From: Wyeomyia smithii
Lineage: Eukaryota > Arthropoda > Insecta > Diptera > Culicidae
NCBI RefSeq assembly: GCF_029784165.1
Contig: NC_073696.1
Coordinates: 237,444,892-237,508,891, forward strand
Direction: 5' to 3'
Length of the DNA: 64,000 bases
The notes under the pieces are model-generated. The model searched no databases. It saw only the letters and a list, made by a program, of their open reading frames with translations, and was not told where the DNA came from. Made by a program: the position numbers and the translations under genes. Numbering within the stretch: position 1 is the first letter of the stretch; each line of letters opens with the position of its first letter. Of the stretch, positions 32,074 to 42,420 are shown piece after piece.

Positions 32074-32982
32074 TAGGGGAGAACCGTACAGAACGCACCA
32101 GTGGGGTAGGATGGCACATGCTTAAAAATATCCTGTTGTGGTTTTAAATGATTTCAATGATTTCATCGTTTTTCTCATATAAACCCAGCTTTCCAAAAGT
32201 TCTCACATAAAAAAGTGCACCATAATGACTAAAATACTGTAAAATAAACACAGAATCTTTTGTGGCTCTGTCCAAAATGTAATTATTCATGAATTTCATA
32301 TAAGCATTTATGGTTAAAAAAACAAAAAAACTGTGGTTCCTCTAACATTCACTCTTTTGGAATTTATGATACTATGAATGTATAAATTTATTTCACTAAC
32401 TTTAACTTTCAACTTACACTTAAAAACGATCAAAATAAAATTGGAGTAGAGTGCACTATAAAGCGCTGCAGAAATGCAGAAATTGCTTGACAATTCAAGG
32501 TACATATGTTCCATTGCTTTTGATTTTACTTCTGAGACTTCAAACGATTCTCACTTCGCGTGTTGATTTCTGCCAGAGGCATATTAGCCTTCTGTTATGG
32601 AACGTGTTGGCTTTTGTTGTGGTGCGTCTTGGCCACACGCTTGTTTGGTAGCAATGGTATTTTATTTTTATCGAGTATTTTAGTGGATGCGTCATTATGA
32701 ACAAACATTATACAGATCCTACAGTTATCCTACACGTTCAATGCCGCTTGAAAATAATTCAAAGCGCTGTGAATTCCGTAGAAGCTATTTTAGAGTACGT
32801 CACATACTGCCAGTTTTGCTTTAAGCTCAAAAGAAGCTGTCATTGTCATTTGTCCTTCGGCTCATCTAACCCGCAATGTCGGAAAAAATATGAATAACGA
32901 AACATAACGCCCACCAGCGATCATTTAGTTTTGTTCGAGTTACTCGAAACGAAATGCGCAATGTCACCCCAGTTCTCCCCTA
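32074..32982. mobile_element. TA-flanked inverted-repeat element, about 905 bp
   Basis: It starts TAGGGGAGAAC and ends GTTCTCCCCTA; the outer TA on each side may be the target duplication of a Tc1/mariner-type element. Just inside, GTGGGGTAGGATGGCAC on the left and GTCACCCCAG on the right are related. The interior (about 32,100-32,950) has only short ORFs and no transposase motif. Confidence 0.6.
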
Positions 32983-33289
32983 ACGGTAAACGATTAGATT
33001 ATTAAATCACGCGGGTTAGCCACAATTTACAAGATCCCGATGGATGCTCATCAATCTGCAAACACTTACGACATATTATAAAACGAAAAGTTGTTTAAAA
33101 AAATCTGTACGTACGAGTATTCAGTCCAAAACTGTACTCGCTGGTACAAACAATAGTTTGCAGCTGTCGAACACAAAACACTAATTCCCCAAAGCTTAAG
33201 TGCAGATGCTTATGCTCTTCATTCATTTTACGAGCAATTTTCGAAACAAATTTCTTAACCACATAATAATTGAAATTGGATTTTCACCC

Positions 33290-33720
33290 CGACCGACCTT
33301 CGGGCGCATCACAAACGCATCGCAGTCGTCAGTGTCTACGCGCCACTTCCAGTAGCAAATTGCTCATGATGAAGGTGGCAAAGAATGCGGCGCCGTGCGC
33401 TCCAACTATGCAAAGATGAGATCAGTTCATCAGTACCGCCGCCGCCGCACTCTGCTGGATGGGTTTGAGGCAGTCGTTAATTTTCACGCTCTGTCCGACC
33501 TAATGAACCGACAGCGCGCGGCGCAGCGCAGTGTTTTCATTATCCATCAATGGCGCGTGCAGGTTGACGTCATATACGTCACCTCCAGCGATGAGCGTTC
33601 GACCAGTTCCGACCGACCCGGACCGGGTGATGGTCAAGAGAAAATCAGTTTCCAATTAACAGTTTTACGACTTTTTATCGAGCGATAAAAGGAACGAATG
33701 GTGCGGAAGCCGGATCGTGT
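33290..33720. promoter_or_regulatory. GC-rich, CpG-containing block with CRE-like sites
   Basis: It is much richer in GC and CpG than its surroundings (GCCGCCGCCGCAC, GCGCGCGGCGCAGCG). A perfect CRE palindrome, TGACGTCA (33,565-33,572), is followed after two bases by a TACGTCAC half site. A 97-codon frame (33,395-33,688) reads through it without a domain. The composition suits a promoter or 5' UTR of a host gene, but no start site can be assigned. Confidence 0.3.
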
Positions 33721-36540
33721 GACGGCGTGTTGATGGACAGTATGGCCGATAAATAATGAAGACAGTGTCGTTAGGTTCGATGTTTTATTGATGCACGGTC
33801 AATTTCTAGCGGTAAACATTACATCTTCAAGGCACGGAAGGATGCGTCACTTCAATTAGAGAAAATTGCCGATGAGTTTGATTCCATGATCTGTCCGGGT
33901 CTTTCTATCTGTAATATAGCTAATGATTTATCCGTTGGCTTGAAGTACAGAAATGAAGCGGAACAATTATTTTTCTGTGTAATTTAGGTACAAACAAAGT
34001 TGATCAACGTAAGCAATTTACTTCCGGCTGCCAGCTGAAGTCGATACTTTAAAGAATTTTTTCGCTAGCGTAACTAAAGGCGCATTTACGAGGGCTTCTT
34101 TTTATGTTTTGTTTATGGCGCAATATTGTTGTATTGAGTAAACACAGAACTCAATCGAACGTGGAATGATTCTATTTACGCAAAAATCAATTTCTTTTTA
34201 GAGATTTTCATCAAAGCACTGTTTTCTTCTTAAATACTCAAATGACAGTATTAGACTCTCAAAGAGTGAGAAAGCATAAATTATTAATTTGTCAAGGCGC
34301 GGGGGATAAATATGAAGTTTTATGAGTACACAGTCAATTCATGTGCTATTATAATAAAATTCGGGGGCATCTTCAAAAATAATCGAAGTCAATTTTAGTG
34401 CAAACAAACAACCTCGAAATCAACACTAAAAAATATTCCTCCATACAAACGCTTGCCTTTCCCTCTCTGTCGTATGAGGAAGTGAACAAATCACCGTGTG
34501 AAAAACGAGAGCCCCATTGGTTGCGGGGTTCCGCTTGCAGCGTAAGCATTTGTTAATTAAACCGACAATGGCTCGGGCATCAATCGGATGACCTTCCGGA
34601 AATAATTCAATCACGTCCCGAACGCACGAGGGAAGCAAAACGGTCACAGGAAGAAGGATTTTCTAAACTGCAAGCTACTGCGGCTAGTGTGATGTGAACC
34701 ACGTAAATAAGCGAACACCACGTACCTATGTTTGTGCATTGGAATTGAACTCGTAAATAGACTAGGGAGGTGATTTGGATTTCGCTTTCAAACTTACGTT
34801 GTTTAGTATCCGCTGTTTTATTGTTTTTGCCCATATTGGTCATGTTCCGAAGGAGCAATACTTGACACAGATCACAGCGGTTTCACTATAGCAGAGGTTT
34901 TTTCTTCATCGGTAGGTGATGTATCCTTTGGTATTGATGAATGGTAGCGTTTGCCGGCTGCAACTTCTTTTTGGTTTGTCGTTGAATATTTATTTGGTTA
35001 CTTATTCGCTAACGGTGAAGATGAAATTTGGCCCCAATTTTTTTAAAGATAACTTCAAGCACTTTAACACTAACTACTGCACTAGGAATAAAACTGAAAC
35101 TTCTTTTTTAAAAACAACTGCTATTCAATCGCAGATTTCTTAAGGCACATATGAACATTTAAAAAGACACTTTCTAAGGGTACCGTTCCCTATGGTGGAG
35201 CTTTCGCTTCAATGATACACTTCATTATCATAATTAAAATAGTAAAAACAAAAAACACTTCTCTAATTGGTATTTGTCATGCGACTTTGCGGTGGAACTA
35301 ATTTTTCTCACTCCTGAAGCACCAGGCTCCATTTAATTCTTCGCCTTGAAACATTGGAATCGACACTTACGAGCTAGACGCGCACTGTGCTACTGCAGCA
35401 ATGCACTTTGGCAACGGAAATGGTTTTCTTCCTCTTCATTTCTATCACACTTTTCAATGAAACTGTTCTCGGCTATCGCTGCCGTTCTGGGCTGAATATA
35501 TTCTTTCAAAACTTGACCCCTCCAAGAGACACACGCACACACGTAGTTTCACTTGGAATCGATGGTTAAATCACAACATCCTCAACTCTTCTTGTTCGGC
35601 TGGCCGTGACTTGATCGGTGGCACCCACAGCCAGTGTTCAAAAGGTGGAACGGACCGTGGCACCAAACACCCTTCCATCAGAAGTGCCCGCAGACGAATG
35701 AAAATCCTGCAAATAGAAAAACACAAAACAGTGAACGGGTGAGTGGTTAGAAGAAAAGCTTCATGTGGAACATATGTTATTAGGGGGATGAAAATTGAAG
35801 TCGAAAGGGGTGTAAAAGCAGCGCGGCTGTTCTCACCGGTACTAAAGTTGTCTCCAGTCGGAGAAAGCATTGTCTGGTAGCTGTGAGCAGTTAAATACTG
35901 GAACATGTGAGTCTAACCATACCCGAACAAGTTGATTAGCGGGCTGTAAAATATAGAACCAACTAATTGTCCAAACTATTCATTTCTGGTAATGAAATAA
36001 TTTTGGTTTCCATGTTTTCCCCCAAAAACACAAAGAATATCCTTACAAATTTTTTCCACGCTGTAGAAAGCGCTAACAGGATTGGTGTATCCGAGCTATT
36101 AAGAACGACACAGAGGTTGGTCCCACTAAAATAGTGACAATTTTCCTCAGAAGGATGGGAAAATTAGATGGTGTTTAACAGCTGCTACACCGGCATGACT
36201 GGTGAGAATGGCGAAGTAAGGATAGTGGATTCAACGCTCTATCAGTACAACACTGCAAGATACGTGGTTCAATTATTAAATGCTTTAATTCTGCTTGAAC
36301 TGACAAAGACTTTTCCTTTAACTGTAGGGTAGCTGGAAATAAGCGATAGACGTGGCGCATTGGTTAAGAGTTCAGGTGCAACCTTGAGCTAGGAGAAAAC
36401 GATGCGAGTGGAAGCACGTGCTAGAGAAGTGTGTTTGTCACATGATGACCTTTTATAGTTGGATTGTCATTATTAAATATATTTGCTGTGCACAAAACGA
36501 ACTTGTTGGTTTCAGTTATTGCGAATTACAACAGGTGCTA
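33721..36540. other. Mostly unrecognised DNA, one possible minus-strand exon
   Basis: On the minus strand a good acceptor (TTTTTCTATTTGCAG|GATT) falls at 35,707/35,706, followed by two open phases: one ends after 22 codons (DFHSSAGTSDGRVFGATVRS then TF and stop), another after about 45. Neither is recognised. The rest (33,721-35,570 and 35,910-36,540) shows only short ORFs. Confidence 0.25.
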
Positions 36541-36597
36541 TATTATTATTATTAATATATTATTATTAATATATTATTATTAATATATTATTATTAT
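36541..36597. repeat. TTA/AATATAT microsatellite
   Basis: TATTATTATTAATA is repeated about four times with a 17-bp higher period (TATTATTATTAATATAT), followed by TATCATTAC. It is a simple repeat. Confidence 0.85.
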
Positions 36598-37570
36598 CAT
36601 TACTATCAAGAGAAAGTAATGATAGTCATTGTTCTTCATGACAATCCCATGACGATTTGTGGTGGATAACTTTTATATATTTGTAGATTCAAGCTGGTCA
36701 ACAGAAAAGCGGCATTGTAAAGTTCTAAAAATATTATCCAAACATTATTAAACGTGCTATAACAGCTGTGGGAATCATGTGGAATACCTTTTGAAAGTTT
36801 ATGCTGAGTTTACAACTTGAGATGACCAAGAATTTATTTGGAAACCGTCACCATGATTCCATGTCACGACAAACAAAACTCAAACAAGAAGTTTTCGAAA
36901 ACACATTCAAATTTTAAAAATTAAGAAAAAATACATCTTTTGTTATTATGAACAAGTATATTTTCATCTAAATTAGAACAAACCTTATATTAAAACCTAC
37001 ATAAATACAACATACAACAAAATACATCTGCAAAATTTTGAAAATGCTACGGTAATTTTGCTCCAATGGTGATTTACTAAGTCCCCCTCGGGCACCAAGG
37101 GGTCAAACGGTTTTTAAAGAAGTTATATTTTGAGCAATTCTTAATCTCTACAAACAACAAGCCAATTTATAGAGGAATGATGAAGAAGAAAAAAGTTGGC
37201 TGCCATCTTGGATGTCATCAGAAATACGTGTTTTGAGCGAATTAACATTCACCGATTTTAAGTTCAAAAATTTTATAGCAAACCACCATTGGCAAGCTGA
37301 GGGAGAATTTTTTTAATTCGAGCTTCAGAAATAATGGTACGTAAATGCACTTGCTACTCGTAACCTAGGAACACTGACTGTACACATCACACGCACAACA
37401 CAGGTTCAGAATATTGCGCTGTCTCGAGCGTGCGTCATGCGTAAATTTGTTTGAAGTTAAATTTTGATAAGTGATCTGAATGGCAAGGTGAACTCGTTCA
37501 CCTAATTTTATGGAATTTTTGACATATTTGTCATTTTTAACATTTCTGACACTTCTGAAAATTTTGACAT
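36598..37570. other. Unrecognised AT-rich DNA
   Basis: No bounded element or believable ORF. GGCACCAAGGGGTCAAACGG at about 37,090 echoes 11,515, suggesting a dispersed repeat fragment. Confidence 0.35.
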
Positions 37571-37846
37571 CGTCGTACACAAATTACGTAACGCTAAAAA
37601 TCTAGATTTCAGACCCCCTTCCCCCCTATGTAACGATAGGTAACGTTCGACATGGCTCCCCCCCCCCCTAAAATTACGTAACGCTGATCAGCCTGACCCT
37701 CCTCCGAAGTTTTCAATTTCGAGCAAACATCACAGTTACGTAACTGTCTCTACTTACCCCCCCCCCCCCTCCCCCCTACGTAACCATAGGTAACGCAGAC
37801 TCAACCCCCCTCCCCCCTACAGGCGTTACGTAATTTGTGTACGACG
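37571..37846. mobile_element. C-rich inverted-repeat element, copy 2
   Basis: The ends CGTCGTACACAAATTACGTA and TACGTAATTTGTGTACGACG are a perfect inverted repeat of about 24 bp, better preserved than at 8,623-8,895. The internal order (TCTAGATTTCAGACC, TAACGATAGGTAACG, CTGATCAGCCTGACC, CATCACAGTTACGTAACTG) is the same in both copies. C runs reach 12 bases. Confidence 0.85.
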
Positions 37847-38329
37847 CCTTTGATATTTCGTCATTTTCAAATTTAAATTTTTTGTCATATTTTTGCGCAT
37901 TTCGACATTTGTGTAATTCCACGCAAAATAAAGAAACCAATTGATTCGAGTATTTCGGGTCTGACTGAAACCACGCATAGATTGAATCACGATAAATTTT
38001 TTAATAGAGTTTATGAAAAAATGGTATAGATGATTACAAATATTTTAGAGCCAGAAAAGCTTGTTTGATTGGTGTCACGTATTCGGTAAACTTCGTAAAT
38101 GATTCTTTCCGAAAGAAATATACAATATAATTTTTTGACGTAGAATTACGTCTTACGGTAACATTCTGAGATAGGGATACAAATTGAAAACACGACAAAA
38201 TCGAGAATGTCACGAATATCGTCCAATTTTAAATGTGTCTACTAAAATACGAAAAATTATGATTTTTTGGTGCGAAATATTGTACTTTTAAAGAATTCAG
38301 AGCCTTTTACTTTTGTTTTTTTTTTCAGG
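37847..38329. other. Unrecognised AT-rich DNA
   Basis: Nothing supportable seen. Confidence 0.35.
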
Positions 38330-38680
38330 AAGCCTAAAATCAACCCCATTTTGAAATCAAAGATGGTAGCTTCCGGTTTCAGGACAACAACTTAAAATGT
38401 CGGAATACCACTCAACATAAATATTTCCAGAAAAGAAATGATAAAGAGAGATTGGAAATGTAGTCCAGACACCATTTCAGGTTTCAAGCTGGTTTCTTCC
38501 GGTTTCCGAAAAACATCCATTATGAGTACTTCACTAAATCGACCACAGACGCCACTTTGAAATTCGAGATGGTGATATCCGGTTTTCGAAAAACAACCTT
38601 TATGTCCGGAACTGGAATGATGTTCTGAGTCCCTAAATTGACCCCAGATAACATTTGAATTCTTTTTCCTTGGGACACCA
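38330..38680 (-). repeat. Dispersed repeat family B, reverse orientation
   Basis: Read on the minus strand it shows repeated CCGGAARYCACCATCT-type words and TTTCAAAGTGGCGTC/TTTCAAAATGGGGTT, corresponding to the units at 3,640-3,905. At least three units are present. Confidence 0.5.
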
Positions 38681-38709
38681 TATTATTTCCATACACAATA
38701 AAGTCACTT

Positions 38710-38808
38710 TTTACGCAGAGCATACGTGCCGCGTAAAAAAACCGCAAAAATTCCGGAATCCGCGTAAAAAAACCGCGTAAATTCCGCGAAAAAAGCCGCG
38801 TAAAAAGT
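38710..38808. repeat. CCGCGTAAAAA short tandem array
   Basis: Four to five irregular copies of CCGCGTAAAAAAACCGC / CCGCGTAAATT occur in about 100 bp, directly before the large minisatellite. Confidence 0.7.
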
Positions 38809-38817
38809 GATCTTGGC

Positions 38818-40528
38818 AGGAAATGGCCAAAAACGAAAAGCCGAAAACCCCTTCTAGAAGCCAGAAAAAAAAGGAAATGATCTCAAATTGAGCTCAGAAT
38901 GGCCGAAAACCCCTTCTAGAGGCCAGAAATTGCCAAACTAAAAAATGGCCGAAAAACTCTTCTAAAGGCCAGAAATGGCCGAAAAAGAAAATGATCCCAA
39001 ATTGAGCTCAGAATGGCCGAAAACCCCTTCTAAAGGCCAGAAATGGCCAAAAAACCCTTCTAAAGGCCAGAAAAGGCCAAAAAAGGAAATGATCCCAAAT
39101 TGAGCTCAGAATGGCCGAAAACCCAGAAATGGCCGAACAAGGAAATGATTCCAAATTGAGCTCAGAATGACCGAAAACCCCTTCTATATGCCAGAAATGG
39201 CCAAAATTGAGCTCAGAATAGCCGGAAACCCCTTCTATAGGCCAGAAATGACCGAACAAGGAAATGATTCCAAATTGAGCTCAGAATGACCGAAAACCCC
39301 TTCTAAAGGCCAGAAATGGCCAAAAAAGAATGGCCGAAAACCCTTCAAAAGGCCAGAAATGGCCAAAAAAGGAAATGATCCCAAATTGCGCTCAGAATGG
39401 CCGAAAACTCTACTAAAGGCCAGAAATGACCAAACAAGAATAGCCGAAAATCCCTTTTAGAGGCCAGAAAAGGCCAAAACAGAAAAATAATTCCAAAATG
39501 AGCTCAGAATGGCCAAAAACCCCTTCTAAAGGCCAGAAATGGCCAAAAAAGGTAATGATCCCAAACTGAGCTCAGAATGGCCGAAAACCTCTTTGAAAAG
39601 CCAGAAAAGGCCGAAAAAGGAAATGATCTCAAATTGAGCCCAGAATGGCCGAAAACCCTTCTAAAGGCTAGAAATGGCCAAAAAAGAATAGCCGAAAACC
39701 CCTTATAGAGGCCAGAAATGGACAAAAATAAAATGATCCCAAATTGAGCTCAGAATGGTAGAAAACCCCTTTAAAAAGCCAGAAAAGGCCGAAAAAGGAA
39801 ATGATCCCAAATTGAGCTTAGAATGGCCGAAAACCCCTTCTTTAGGCCAGAAATGGCCGAACAAGGAAATGATTCCAAATTGAGCTCAGAATGGCCGAAA
39901 TCCCTTCTAAATGCCAGAAATGACCAAAAAAGGATAGCCGAAAATCCCTTCTAGAGGCCAGAAATGGCCAAAAAAGGAAATGATCCCAAATTGAGCTCAG
40001 AATGGTCGAAAACCCCTTTAAAAAGCCAGAAAAGGCCGAAAAGGAAATGATCCCAAATTGAGCTTAGAATGGCCGAAAACCCCTTCTATAGGCCAGAAAT
40101 GGCCGAACAAGGAAATGATTCCAAATTGAGCTCAGAATGGCCGAAAACCCCTTCTAAAGGCCAAAAAAGGAAATGATCCCAAATTGCGCTCAGAATGGCA
40201 GAAAACCCTTCTAAAGGCTAGAAATGGTCAAAAAAGAATAGCCGAAAACCCCAGAAATGGCCAAAAAAGGAAATGATCCCAAATTGAGCTCAAAATGGCC
40301 GAAAACCTTTTTTAAAAGCCAGGAAAGGCCAAAAAAGGAAATGATCCCAAATTGCGCTCAGAATGGCAGAAAACCCTTCTAAAGGCCAGAAATGGCCAAT
40401 AAATGAGATGATTCCAAATTGAGCTTAGAATGGCCGAAAACCTCTTCTAAAGGCCAGAAATGGTCAAAAAAGGAAATGATTCCAAATTGAGCTCAGAATG
40501 GCCGAAACCCCCTTCTAAAGGCCAGAAA
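38818..40528. repeat. 68-bp minisatellite, about 1.7 kb
   Basis: The basic unit is 68 bp: AATGGCCGAAAACCCCTTCT, AAAGGCCAGAAATGGCC, AAAAAAGGAAATGATCCC, AAATTGAGCTCAG. By eye about 21 copies of the TTGAGCTCAG box are present. A shorter unit lacking the GGAAATGATCCC-to-GAGCTCAG half is interspersed, giving a mixed higher-order pattern. GGCC and AGCT sites recur in every unit. Minus-strand frames of 70-83 codons (repeating FWPFLAFRRGF) arise because the unit is open in that phase for a few copies; 68 is not divisible by three, so no long protein is encoded. Confidence 0.92.
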
Positions 40529-40789
40529 TTCTGAAGAGAGAGGTAAAGAATATGTGAGAAGAGAACGCTGGTCATCGGAGGGGCCTAATTCGTCAGACGA
40601 ACGAGGATCATTCGGTTAACGATAGTTTTGGTGTCTGGATGTGTGGATGTGTTTTTCGCGTAAAAATTGAAATAACAAAATGAAGTCGGCCGCGAAAAGC
40701 AAGCGTCATGACAAGACGTTTTTTATAAAATCGCAAGCGGCACTCGTCTCAAATCTTGAAAAAAAAAGCGTTTTTGTTGGTCCTTAGTG

Positions 40790-41075
40790 CTGATATTATG
40801 TTCACTGGCCAGATAATATAATAATCCAGGGGATCAACGTCCGGGGAGTCTAATAGAAAACATCAGTCAAATTCTCCCGACATCACGTTTGGACGATGTT
40901 CGCCGTGTGGACCGGTATACCGTAGCGTGATGATCCTTCTCGTAGAGGTCCAGAAGTGCCGAGGCCACAACCTTCCCCAGAACATCGGCCTCATAGCACG
41001 CGGCGTTAATTTTCACGACGGGGTGATTCTGTTTATTGTATGGCTGTTGCAAGACGAAGTTTTTATCATATAAAA
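40790..41075 (-). pseudogene. Mariner/Tc1-superfamily transposase remnant
   Basis: The minus strand encodes, in changing frames, FVLQQPYNKQN near 41,045, VVKINAACYEADVLGKVV near 41,010, PVHTANIVQT near 40,905 (with a stop and then CRENL) and SPDVDPLDYYIIWP near 40,830. These match the order of mariner-type transposases: VKINAxYY, the PxHxA block after the second Asp, and SPDxxPLDY with the third catalytic Asp. The QQDGAP segment with the second Asp is missing or scrambled, and there are at least two stops. It is an inactive fragment of about 285 bp; the ITm-type families common in mosquitoes are the best guess. Confidence 0.7.
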
Positions 41076-41164
41076 ATGCGAACTCCTGACTTTAAAAGTT
41101 TACTTCAATTTATCAAAAAAAAAAGATTTTTTTTTCTATTTTTTTATTTTAATAACAATATATA

Positions 41165-41830
41165 ATTTCTTTTTTGAAGGATAAAATCATTATCCACAAC
41201 TTTGCCGAAGATACTATACCGATCAAACAAACCGTTCGGGCTCAAACATATTTTTACCAGGAATAGGTAGGTACTCGATTGAGTATATTGGATCTGTACA
41301 GGAAATCTAACTTTGGGATTATTTCCCGAGCTGGGTGACTATTAATTATAAAAATTATTTATTGCTCCAAGCTTAAACAACTATCAATGTTCAGCTGACA
41401 TTGTATAATGTTTTTAAAAAAAATGCGATTTTTGAAAGTTTTTTTAGATACTTGATTTATGATAAACTTTTTGTATTTTCCTCTTATTTTTTGTCTTATC
41501 GTGTACATTTTTCACATCATTACTGTCTACAACTTTGCCGAAGACGTTAAACCAATCAATCAAATCGTTCTGGCTTTAATTTTATTTCTTCTCTCAGAAA
41601 ATTTAACCATTTTTGTCTCATTTCTCCGTGATGATGGTTATGGTTAACTCACCTTTTGCAGTTTTAATTTTTTTAATTATCATTTTGAGACAAATAAATA
41701 ATGTTTTGTATTTTTTTAAAGGCAAAATTATTATCTATAAATTATTAACTCTGTCAGAGATGTCACACGAATTGCAAAATTGTTCTGGTTCTAAGCATAT
41801 TTGTAAACATCAATACTACTCTTACATCAG
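41165..41830. repeat. Three diverged copies of an AACTTTGCCGAAGA repeat
   Basis: CATTATCCACAACTTTGCCG (41,187), CATTACTGTCTACAACTTTG (41,517) and a weaker ATTATCTATAAATTATTAAC (41,729) begin similar blocks followed by AACCAATCAA/AACAAACC and CGTTCKGGCT. Spacing is about 330 and 210 bp. The family resembles family E ends. The short hydrophobic frames here are by-products. Confidence 0.45.
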
Positions 41831-42194
41831 TCTATTTTGAAATAAGTAATGATAAGAAAGAAAAATACTAACAGCACAAAATGACAGCTTTGGCGCCTAT
41901 AATCATCTGAGCAGTGTCATAAAAATAAAAAATGATAAATTGAAAAAATGGTAAAATTAAGACATATTATATGGAATTATTTTTCTTAAATTGTTTGATA
42001 TTTTTGACATTATTGACATTTTGTCATATTAGAAATTGTTGAAATTTTTAAAATTTTGACATATTTGACATTTTTAAAACTGTGACTTTCTTGTAATATA
42101 ATTATAACAAGAATAAAATATTCTGAGCATATTAATGCAATTGCCGTTCCCATTTAATCAAAAAAAAAGGCAGATTAAAATCAAAGATTTTAGG

Positions 42195-42420
42195 GATTTT
42201 TTGTACACCAAATTGTTGGGCAATTTGAGCTCTTTATAGATAATCTTTCTTAACTGCTCGAATAATACGCAATTTTTGCTCCAAAGTCAATGGAATTTTT
42301 ATAAATAATTTTTCACAAAGTCATAACTTAAATGAATTGTAACAAACATAACACTTTTCTGCCCTATCTAAAAATAATGAGAAATTTAAATGACACAAGC
42401 AGTAAGCACACAAGGCACAA
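42195..42420. repeat. Dispersed repeat family D, copy 1
   Basis: TTTTTGCTCCAAAGTCAATG, TTTTTCACAAAGTCATAAC and CACAAGGCACAA correspond to TATTTGCTCCGAAGTTATAT, TTTTTCACAAAGTTATGAC and CACAAGGCACAT at 51,578-51,737, in order and orientation. Confidence 0.5.

Noticed and set aside
36340..36400. Possible tRNA head (TGGCGCATTGGTTAAGAG)
   Set aside because: It resembles an A box, but no B box follows at the required spacing.
39008..39725. Minus-strand frames repeating FWPFLAFRRGF
   Set aside because: The 68-bp unit is not a multiple of three, so frames close after a few units. There is no start context.
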